The translations under genes were made by a program, and so were the position numbers. Shown in pieces: positions 5,967-10,824 of a DNA stretch of 10,824 bases. The notes under the pieces are model-generated. The model was not told where the DNA came from and did not search any database. It saw only the letters and a program-made list of their open reading frames with translations. Source of the stretch: an uncultured Lentisphaeria bacterium (GTDB taxonomy: Bacteria; Verrucomicrobiota; Lentisphaeria; Oligosphaerales; Oligosphaeraceae); assembly GCA_934661755.1 (NCBI GenBank), contig CAKUJM010000066.1, forward strand, positions 1 to 10,824. Direction: 5' to 3'. Each line of letters opens with the position of its first letter. Position 1 is the stretch's first letter.

Positions 5967-7577
5967 TCAGCCCTCCTCCGCGACCGCAGCCGCAAAGGTG
6001 AGTCCATGCAGTTCATCGAGGTTTTTCTGGTGGTGTTCCTTGAGTTCCGCGGCAAATTTTGGCGGCAGGCAACGGGCGATCCGCTCGGCGTCGCCGGAGG
6101 AAATCCCCAGATACGCCTCCGAGACCACCGCCAGCGAGATCTTCTCCGGCGGCTTGCCGAGCACGAAGTTGAAGCAGTCCGGCGGCGGCGCATCGGGATT
6201 CTGGCGGATGACAAAGCCGCCCTGCTCCAGCGGCACCATGGCGGCTTCGATTTCCCGAATCGAAATGTTGTGGGCGGCGGCGAATCCGGTCGCGCTCCAC
6301 GCGCCATGGCCGGACTCGAAGCTCCGGCAGACCTCGTTCATGATCACCAGCCCGAGAATATGGCAGGCGCCGGGGGCCATCTGGCGCAGATGCTTCCCCT
6401 TGCGCAGAATCTGCTCGTTCTGGGCGGCATAGCAGATCTCCACCCCCAGCAGCACTACCGTCCAGTTGGCGTAAAGCCAGGCCAGAAAAAAGGGCAGCGC
6501 CGCAAACGAGCCGTAGATCTTGTTGAAGCTGGCCAGGCCGACCTGCCAGCGGACATAAACCCACAACACCACCCCCCAGATCAGCGCGGCGCAGATGCCG
6601 CCGAATGCCGCCGGACCGAGACGGACTTTGGTATTCGGCATAAATATATACATGAACACAAAACTGGCCACCACAAAGCCGAAGAGGAGGCTGCTGCCTG
6701 CCGCCTTGTTCCAGAAGCGCGCACTGGCAGTGGCCGCGGGAAAAAGCGCACTGAAACCGCCGTTGTTCACAAAAGTCGCCAGCGTCGATACAATCAGCAA
6801 GGCCAACGGGGTGAGCAACAGCACGATCAGATACTCGCTGAACTGGCGTCCCAGCGAACGGCCCTTGCGGATGCACCAGATGCTGTTGAAGTTGTTCTCC
6901 AGCTTCTTGATCGACATCACCACCGTGACCAGCATGGTGATCAGGCCGACCACCCCCAGGGCCGCGAAGTTGGTGCGATCCACATAGGTGAAAAGGCTGA
7001 TCAGCGCATCCTGCATCGGCAACGGCAATGACGAGGCCCAGGTGGAGGGGCCGGCCACCTCCGATTCGCCCTTGATCAACGACCCCAGCTGGCTGGCGAC
7101 TGTCCGGAGCCGTTCGCCGGCCGGCGGCGCCGGAGACGCCGCAGAGCCATCGGCAGAATCACCGTCGCCGCCGGCCACCCCGTCGGCGGCGGACTCGGAA
7201 TCCCCCACGGATTCTTCCTGGACGATGACATAGCGGTATTGCGTGGATTCGCCGCCATCACCGGCGCCGGCCGCCTCGCGAATGATCCCGATCGAACTCA
7301 TCAGGCGCTCCTGGACCCCGATGCCCTTGCAAAAAGCCAGGGTGACGGCCAGCGCCGGCACAATCGTCACCAGGGTGATGTAAGTCAATGCCGATGCCTG
7401 CAGGGTGCATTTGTCCTCAACAAAGCCCTTCACCGCAATCACCAGCATCCGCAGCATCCGGGTGCAGAACCGCATGCAGACGCCGCACTGCGACAGGTCG
7501 ATGTCCCAGAAGCCGCCGGACAGATACGCCCGCAGCCCGCCAAGCCAATCGTGGATTTTTACCAGGAAACCATTCAT
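5967..7577 (-). CDS. YihY/BrkB-family inner membrane protein
   Basis: This 536-residue protein belongs to the YihY/BrkB family, once mislabelled as ribonuclease BN; its transport or envelope function remains unproven. Residue numbers are from the ATG at 7577. The first core helix carries ASALTYITLVTIVPALAV (62-79), a family signature. Later segments include VVMSIKKLENNFNSIW (219-234), RQFSEYLIVLLLTPLALLIV (244-263), GPAAFGGICAALIWGVVLW (321-339) and NKIYGSFAALPFFLAWLYAN (352-371), all typical. A hydrophilic C-terminal domain (about 400-536) with a winged-helix-like pattern (ISIREIEAAMVPLEQGGFV) follows, as in some longer family members. Unusual is a low-complexity acidic, Gly/Ala/Ser-rich insertion (about 103-181) in the loop after the first core helix. 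I prefer the ATG at 7577; a TTG at 7604 would add 9 residues and overlap the upstream chrA stop. No strong Shine-Dalgarno is seen at either. Confidence 0.88.
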   Translation of the reverse strand: MNGFLVKIHDWLGGLRAYLSGGFWDIDLSQCGVCMRFCTRMLRMLVIAVKGFVEDKCTLQASALTYITLVTIVPALAVTLAFCKGIGVQERLMSSIGIIREAAGAGDGGESTQYRYVIVQEESVGDSESAADGVAGGDGDSADGSAASPAPPAGERLRTVASQLGSLIKGESEVAGPSTWASSLPLPMQDALISLFTYVDRTNFAALGVVGLITMLVTVVMSIKKLENNFNSIWCIRKGRSLGRQFSEYLIVLLLTPLALLIVSTLATFVNNGGFSALFPAATASARFWNKAAGSSLLFGFVVASFVFMYIFMPNTKVRLGPAAFGGICAALIWGVVLWVYVRWQVGLASFNKIYGSFAALPFFLAWLYANWTVVLLGVEICYAAQNEQILRKGKHLRQMAPGACHILGLVIMNEVCRSFESGHGAWSATGFAAAHNISIREIEAAMVPLEQGGFVIRQNPDAPPPDCFNFVLGKPPEKISLAVVSEAYLGISSGDAERIARCLPPKFAAELKEHHQKNLDELHGLTFAAAVAEEG

Positions 7578-7596
7578 GACAACGCCAGGATGGTGG

Positions 7597-8169
7597 TTAC
7601 ACAAGCGCCAGCAGCCAGCCTGCCAGGCCGCTGCCCAGCAGCAGCCAGAGCATATTGACCCGCCAGCGCGCGCTGACGAACAGCACGGTGGCGAAAATCA
7701 CCGCGCCGCGCCAGGAGATGCCGAAGGATTCCCCCGCACTCCACAGCGATTTGAGCGGCGCCGTGAAAACCGAGGTCTCAGCAAAGAATATGACGGCGGC
7801 CGCAATCAGCCCCAGGGTGGCCGGACGGATGCCGGAGAGGGCCGCCTGGATCACCCGGCTCTTTTCAAAACGGTGCAGGAAGACCGCCACCAGAATGCCG
7901 ATGGTCAGCGACGGCGTCGTCACCCCGAGGGTGGCCGCAACCGCGCCGGCCAGCCCGGCTTGCTGCTGGCCAATGTAGGTGGCGGCATTCAACCCCACCG
8001 GCCCCGGGGTCATCTGGGCCAGCGCCACAAAATCGGCAAACTGGCTGGCCGTCAGCAGCCCGTGGCGCGTCACCAGCTCCGTCTGGAACAACGGAATCAT
8101 CGCGTAGCCGCCGCCGAAGGTCAGCAGTCCGATCTTCAGGAACAGCCAATAGAGGTACACTATCGGCAT
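7597..8169 (-). CDS. ChrA-family transporter, second half-size subunit
   Basis: This 190-residue membrane protein is a single ChrA (CHR) domain. Characteristic elements are FLKIGLLTFGGGYAMIPLFQ (9-28) with the FGGG motif, and LAQMTPGPVGLNAATYIGQQ (50-69) with the PGP motif, followed by several hydrophobic helices. Short-chain CHR proteins usually occur as adjacent pairs and act as heterodimers that export chromate or exchange it for other oxyanions. The name rests on the family, and the real substrate here could be different. The ATG at 8169 is chosen because GGGAGG sits about 9 bases upstream and because it overlaps the end of the preceding chrA gene by 10 bp, the usual arrangement for translational coupling. 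A longer frame to 8211 would lie in the preceding gene. Confidence 0.9.
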   Translation of the reverse strand: MPIVYLYWLFLKIGLLTFGGGYAMIPLFQTELVTRHGLLTASQFADFVALAQMTPGPVGLNAATYIGQQQAGLAGAVAATLGVTTPSLTIGILVAVFLHRFEKSRVIQAALSGIRPATLGLIAAAVIFFAETSVFTAPLKSLWSAGESFGISWRGAVIFATVLFVSARWRVNMLWLLLGSGLAGWLLALV

Positions 8170-8762
8170 TGCCGTTCCGCCTCCCCGCCATGGCCTGCAC
8201 CCAGAGTGCAAAGGCCCAGAACCGCGCCGGCGATCACCACCCAGACGGCGTTGACCTCAAAGTAGAGCAGCGACACGAAGCTGGCCAAAGCCACTGCGGC
8301 GGCGAAACACCGCGCGCTGGCCCGCCCGCTGAAAATCTTCCGCGAAAGCGAAAACACCGCCAGCAGAATCAACGCTGACACCGCCGACCGCACGCCGGCA
8401 AAGATCTGCTGGACCACCGCGTATTGCTGCAACGACGCCACAATCGACGCCAATGCGACAATCACCGCAAATGGCGGCAGCAGTCCTCCCAGTACTGCGG
8501 ACACCGCCCCCGGAATCCCGGCAATCCGATAGCCGATCAACGCCCCCATGTTCGAGGCGATTATTCCCGGCATCGACTGCATCGCCGCCACCGTGTCCAC
8601 CATCTCGTCATCAGTCATCCAACCGCGGCGGGTGACGAATTGCTCCCGCATCGGCGGCAGCATCGCCAGCCCCCCGCCCAGCGTCACCGCCGACAAATAG
8701 CAAAATGTCCCGAAGAGGACCCGCAGCCGCTGGCAATACTCCGGATGGGACGTAAAATACAT
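8160..8762 (-). CDS. ChrA-family transporter, first half-size subunit
   Basis: This 200-residue membrane protein is the partner of the chrA-like gene that follows it. Its N-terminal half carries LSAVTLGGGLAMLPPMREQF (24-43), a variant of the FGGG motif with TLGGG. AMQSMPGIIASNMGALIGYR (60-79) is the counterpart of the PGP motif, reduced to PG-I, and five or six hydrophobic helices follow. The divergence between the two halves fits a heterodimer with opposite membrane orientation, as known for short-chain CHR pairs. The start at 8762 (MYFTSHPEY) removes an implausible Pro/Ala/Arg-rich 27-residue extension that would reach into the hairpin downstream of efp. No chromate-responsive regulator or other metal-resistance gene is in the window. 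Confidence 0.88.
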   Translation of the reverse strand: MYFTSHPEYCQRLRVLFGTFCYLSAVTLGGGLAMLPPMREQFVTRRGWMTDDEMVDTVAAMQSMPGIIASNMGALIGYRIAGIPGAVSAVLGGLLPPFAVIVALASIVASLQQYAVVQQIFAGVRSAVSALILLAVFSLSRKIFSGRASARCFAAAVALASFVSLLYFEVNAVWVVIAGAVLGLCTLGAGHGGEAERQCR

Positions 8763-8773
8763 TGGTGCAGCTT

Positions 8774-8795
8774 TTCCGATATAAATTATGCGGAA
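8774..8795. promoter_or_regulatory. Possible operator/promoter before the chrA pair
   Basis: The arms ttccg (8774-8778) and cggaa (8791-8795) are inverse complements around a 12-bp, almost pure AT centre. The element lies 11 bp before the first chrA start codon. The AT core could supply a -10 element on the minus strand (TTATAT or TAATTT). A regulator bound here would block transcription of the chrA pair. This is inferred from symmetry and position only. Confidence 0.35.
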
Positions 8796-8797
8796 GC

Positions 8798-8835
8798 GCC
8801 ATTGCCGCGCCCCATGGGCAGGGGCGGGCAATGGC
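8798..8835 (-). terminator. Long GC-rich hairpin between efp and the chrA pair
   Basis: The left arm (8798-8813, gccattgccgcgcccc) pairs with the right arm (8821-8835, ggggcgggcaatggc) across a 7-base loop, with a single one-base bulge. This gives a stem of 15 pairs, the strongest hairpin noticed in the window. It begins about 15 bases after the efp stop codon. No T run follows on either strand, so it is not a textbook intrinsic terminator. It may end or attenuate efp transcription or stabilise the efp mRNA 3' end, and it separates efp from the transporter genes. Confidence 0.6.
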
Positions 8836-8849
8836 ACGGTCACACCCGG

Positions 8850-9425
8850 CTACACGCTTCCCTTCTTGACGCGCTCGGAGTACTCGCCAGTGCGGGTATC
8901 GATCTTGACCAGGTCACCGGCGTTGACAAAGATCGGCACCGAGATCTCATAGCCATTCTCGATGCGGGCCGGCTTGGTGACATTGGTCGCGGTGTCGCCG
9001 CGCACGCCCGGCTCGGTCTCGGCAATCACCTTCTCAACGAAGATCGGCAGGGTGACCTCAATCGGCTTGCCGTTGAAAAAGAGCACCTGGCACTCCATGT
9101 CATCCTCCAGGAAATACTTGGAATTGCCCAGGACCGCCTCGTCAACACGAACTTCATCGTTGTTGGAGTCGAGGAAAATGTAGACGCCGTCGCCCTCGTC
9201 ATAGGAGAAATTGACGGTCTTTTCCACCAAATCGGGGGTGCCGATGGTATCGCCGGAACGGAAGGCCTTGTCGGTGGTGCCGCCGGTGATCATGTTGCGG
9301 CACTTGCAACGGTAGATCGACTGGCCTTTTCCCGGCTTGCAGAAGTCGAATTCAGTAATCAGGTACGGATAGCCGTCCATTTCAATCTTCAGACCCTTCT
9401 TGAGGTCGGATGCCTGATAAGCCAT
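8850..9425 (-). CDS. efp: Translation elongation factor P
   Basis: EF-P binds between the P and E sites of the ribosome and rescues stalling at polyproline stretches. The 191-residue length is standard. The N-terminal KOW-like domain (about 1-65) contains FCKPGKGQSIYR (28-39), with Lys33 at the loop tip where many EF-Ps are modified. Two OB-fold domains follow (about 66-128 and 130-186), including QVLFFNGKPIEVTLP (112-126) and the C-terminal signature region TNVTKPARIENGYEISVPIFV. The PGKGQ tip has lysine, as in the EpmA-modified and unmodified types, not the arginine of the EarP type. No epmA, epmB or earP gene is nearby. A strong Shine-Dalgarno (GAGGAG) sits about 9 bases before the ATG. 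The gene is divergent from rnc across a 185-bp spacer. Confidence 0.97.
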   Translation of the reverse strand: MAYQASDLKKGLKIEMDGYPYLITEFDFCKPGKGQSIYRCKCRNMITGGTTDKAFRSGDTIGTPDLVEKTVNFSYDEGDGVYIFLDSNNDEVRVDEAVLGNSKYFLEDDMECQVLFFNGKPIEVTLPIFVEKVIAETEPGVRGDTATNVTKPARIENGYEISVPIFVNAGDLVKIDTRTGEYSERVKKGSV

Positions 9426-9610
9426 TGGAGTAACTCCTCTGTTTTACTTGATTCCGCCTGGATTCGTGAGGTTTGGTGATTTTGCGTCGAGCACGTCGCC
9501 GAAGAAAGACGAAAATCATGGTGCAAAAGAACCAACTGCACGACATCCAGGTTCCAGATAGGCGCCGCGAAGAATGCGTTCGCGCGTAACTTGCTTAAGA
9601 TAGCCTTTTT
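9426..9610. promoter_or_regulatory. Divergent efp/rnc intergenic region
   Basis: This 185-bp spacer separates two divergently read genes and must hold both promoters. On the plus strand TAAGAT (9596-9601) resembles a -10 hexamer but lies only 9 bases before the rnc ATG, which would give a nearly leaderless transcript; no good -35 is seen. On the minus strand the efp ribosome site GAGGAG is clear, but no confident promoter hexamers are evident. Confidence 0.4.
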
Positions 9611-10351
9611 ATGAAAAATTTCAATCCCACCAATTCTGAAATGCAGGCAATTTTGGACGACATCCAGGAATGCGCCGGCTACCGCTTCAAGGATCCCTGC
9701 CTGCTGATGACCGCTCTCACCCATTCGTCATATGCCGCCGAATGCACCAGGCCGGTCGAATGCAACGAGCGGCTGGAGTTCCTCGGCGACGCCGTCCTGG
9801 AACTGGTAGTCTCCCATGCGCTCTACCTGTCCTATCCCCAGGAACAGGAGGGGCGGCTGTCGTTCTTCCGTGCCCTGCTGGTAGACGAGAACGCCACCTC
9901 CGCATACGCGCTCAAACTGGGGTTGGACCGCGCAATGCTGCTTAGCAAGGGCGGCCAGAAGCATGGCGACCGACAGCGCAAATCGATTCTGGGAGACGCC
10001 TTCGAAGCCTTCCTGGGCGCGGTATTCCTGGACGGCGGACTGCCGCCGGCCGTTGCCATTGTCCAGCGGCTGATGCCGGAAACGGAGGCCGGAATCGACC
10101 AAATCGCCCGGCTTGCCAATCCCAAGGGCCAAGTGCAGGATCACTGCCAGCGCAGCACTCCACGGCAGCATCCGGAATATGTAGTGGTGGAAAACAGCGG
10201 TCCAATCCATGACCCGCATTTCACAGTGGAACTGCGCATCGACGGCACGGCCGTGTCCCGCGGCACCGGCTCATCCAAACGCAACGCCGAACAAGCCGCC
10301 GCAGCCGCAGCCATCGCCATCTGGGAACAGAAGGAAACTGAAGGAAACTGA
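9611..10351 (+). CDS. rnc: Ribonuclease III
   Basis: RNase III cleaves double-stranded RNA in rRNA maturation and mRNA turnover. The 246-residue protein has the nuclease domain (about 12-155) and a double-stranded RNA-binding domain (about 169-238). The signature is NERLEFLGDAVLELVVS (52-68). The metal-binding acids expected from known structures are present: Glu53, Glu56 and Asp60 in the signature, and Asp129 and Glu132 in KSILGDAFEAFLGAVFLDGG. The binding domain shows NPKGQVQDHCQR, GPIHDPHFTVEL and GTGSSKRNAEQAAAAAAI, as expected. Downstream of this is a short tail (KETEGN) made by a duplicated 10-bp unit that also supplies the stop codon. No Shine-Dalgarno precedes the ATG at 9611 (only a T run), so initiation may be leaderless or weak; the next ATG (codon 11) is no better supported. 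Confidence 0.97.
   Translation: MKNFNPTNSEMQAILDDIQECAGYRFKDPCLLMTALTHSSYAAECTRPVECNERLEFLGDAVLELVVSHALYLSYPQEQEGRLSFFRALLVDENATSAYALKLGLDRAMLLSKGGQKHGDRQRKSILGDAFEAFLGAVFLDGGLPPAVAIVQRLMPETEAGIDQIARLANPKGQVQDHCQRSTPRQHPEYVVVENSGPIHDPHFTVELRIDGTAVSRGTGSSKRNAEQAAAAAAIAIWEQKETEGN
10331..10350. repeat. 10-bp tandem duplication at the rnc stop codon
   Basis: Two exact copies of aaggaaactg lie at 10331-10340 and 10341-10350. Because the unit is not a multiple of three, the second copy is read in a different frame and yields the final residues and the TGA stop (10349-10351). Loss or gain of a copy would change the last few residues of RNase III. Confidence 0.85.
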
Positions 10352-10373
10352 GGAATACCTGAATGTGTTTCTC

Positions 10374-10423
10374 AGCAGATTCAGAGCAGATTCAGAGCAG
10401 ATTCAGAGCGGATTCAGAGCGGA
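10374..10423. repeat. 11-bp tandem repeat, about 4.5 copies
   Basis: The unit agcagattcag occurs at 10374-10384, 10385-10395 and 10396-10406, then with one substitution (agcggattcag) at 10407-10417, followed by a partial copy agcgga ending at 10423. It begins 23 bases after the rnc stop codon. The period is close to one DNA helical turn. Confidence 0.95.
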
Positions 10424-10475
10424 AAACCAGAAGGACTCCAGCATCCCATCCGCCCCACAAGGTCCACCTTCTCGT

Positions 10476-10510
10476 GCGCGCGTCAGCCATATTGGTGGGC
10501 CAAGTTCCCC
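10476..10510. repeat. 35-bp direct repeat, copy 1
   Basis: This copy differs at a single base from the copy at 10718-10752 (t at position 10493 against a). Its core reads cgtcagccatat-type sequence followed by ggtgggccaagttcccc. It is preceded by a GC-alternating gcgcgcg run. The flanks beyond the repeat do not match, so it is a discrete unit, not part of a longer duplication. Confidence 0.9.
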
Positions 10511-10579
10511 CGCCCGACCACCCAGCGATAAGCTAACCGCCCCGCGCGGCATTGCCAATTGCCGACGCCATAATCCCCA

Positions 10580-10604
10580 AAAGTGTGCGATTGGCAGACA
10601 CTTT
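10580..10604. other. Inverted repeat, 7-bp arms
   Basis: The arms aaagtgt (10580-10586) and acacttt (10598-10604) are perfect inverse complements around 11 bases. It lies between the two 35-bp repeats. It could form a small hairpin in RNA or be a protein-binding site, or it may be chance. Confidence 0.4.
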
Positions 10605-10639
10605 ACAAATGCCGCCGTCCCGCCAGGATTGGGCATCGC

Positions 10640-10673
10640 GGCTCCCTTGTGCGCACGGGGCATCCATATGGGC
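10640..10673. repeat. Degenerate third copy of the right-end repeat
   Basis: This segment shares ctccct, then a GC-alternating stretch of about 15 bases, then ccatat and gggc, in the same order and nearly the same spacing as the start of the copy at 10718-10752 and its left flank. The second half (ccaagttcccc) is missing. Resemblance is partial and could be a decayed copy. Confidence 0.35.
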
Positions 10674-10717
10674 GTCGCGTCATCCCGCGGTAACATCCGA
10701 ATCGCCCCCTCCCTCGC

Positions 10718-10752
10718 GCGCGCGTCAGCCATATAGGTGGGCCAAGTTCCCC
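10718..10752. repeat. 35-bp direct repeat, copy 2
   Basis: This is the second copy of the unit at 10476-10510, with 34 of 35 bases identical and the same orientation, 242 bp further on. It is followed by a different, AT-rich flank. Two nearly identical intergenic copies in one short stretch suggest a dispersed intergenic repeat family in this genome. Confidence 0.9.
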
Positions 10753-10772
10753 ATAGGCGCTAACTTGTTTCT

Positions 10773-10786
10773 AGATTCAAGAATCT
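10773..10786 (+). terminator. Weak AT-rich hairpin near the right edge
   Basis: The arms agattc (10773-10778) and gaatct (10781-10786) are inverse complements around two bases, and pyrimidine-rich sequence with a run of five T follows (ending about 10802). The stem is AT-rich and the T run is distant, so terminator activity for rnc is doubtful. Confidence 0.2.
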
Positions 10787-10824
10787 TTCTAGCTGTCTTT
10801 TTCGTCGTCTAGGTTTTTCCTTTA

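Larger units (their letters stand above)
10352..10824. other. Repeat-bearing non-coding region after rnc
   Basis: Nothing in this 473-bp stretch looks like a real gene. The frames open across it on both strands have Arg/Pro/Ala-rich compositions with no recognisable motif, and parts of them simply translate the repeats. It contains an 11-bp tandem array, a 35-bp direct repeat pair with a degenerate third copy, and small inverted repeats. The last 70 bp become AT-rich, which may mark the beginning of a promoter or terminator region for a gene beyond the window. Confidence 0.55.

Noticed and set aside
5868..7031. 387-codon open frame on the plus strand opposite the YihY-family gene
   Set aside because: It is antisense to a gene with clear family motifs, and its translation is rich in His, Gln and Arg with no hydrophobic core or motif. 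Long antisense frames are common in GC-rich DNA.
8763..8843. Upstream-extended start for the first chrA gene at 8843
   Set aside because: The extension would translate the long hairpin and is rich in Pro, Ala and Arg; the ATG at 8762 gives a normal family length.
8424..9479. 351-codon open frame on the plus strand opposite chrA and efp
   Set aside because: It crosses two well-supported minus-strand genes and the hairpin between them, and its translation shows no family resemblance.
10209..10812. Several open frames on both strands at the right end
   Set aside because: They translate the repeats, overlap rnc or each other, and have Arg/Pro/Ala-rich compositions with no motif.

Overview
The window is an ordinary GC-rich bacterial chromosomal segment. 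It is dense with genes, mostly on the minus strand, and shows no phage, transposon, CRISPR, tRNA or rRNA signature. A GH20C-type cytoplasmic hexosaminidase, an FtsA, a lone EF-P and small intergenic repeats fit a bacterium with a cell envelope. A PVC-superphylum lineage such as Lentisphaerota is plausible, but this is a low-confidence guess from gene content and codon usage, not proven.

Layout, left to right. Bases 1-77 are a tandem 10-bp repeat cut by the window edge. A plus-strand gene for a small exported protein of unknown function (159-743) follows. It converges on a minus-strand GH20 beta-N-acetylhexosaminidase gene (740-2674), and both genes stop inside the same CTAG. A 141-bp gap upstream of the GH20 start carries three tandem 23-bp repeats. 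Next on the minus strand come ftsA (2816-4084) and an O-antigen ligase/polymerase-like membrane protein (4077-5387), overlapping by 8 bp. After a 300-bp gap come an FmdB-family zinc ribbon with a His/Cys-rich tail (5688-5924), a YihY/BrkB-family membrane protein (5967-7577), two half-size ChrA transporter genes overlapping by 10 bp (7597-8169 and 8160-8762), and elongation factor P (8850-9425). RNase III (9611-10351) is read divergently from efp on the plus strand. The last 470 bp hold no convincing gene but contain several short repeat families.

How the genes fit together. Three minus-strand groups are apparent: efp, possibly followed by chrA-chrA-yihY-fmdB after a strong hairpin; the O-antigen-ligase-like gene with ftsA; and the GH20 gene, which has its own repeat-bearing upstream region. 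The core functions are housekeeping: translation (EF-P), RNA processing (RNase III), cell division (FtsA) and envelope glycan assembly. Sugar salvage (GH20) and ion transport (ChrA pair) are added to these. I did not find a convincing new multi-gene system. The most unusual signals are non-coding: the repeat array before the GH20 gene, the long hairpin after efp, the tandem repeats at and after the RNase III stop codon, and a 35-bp repeat pair near the right edge.
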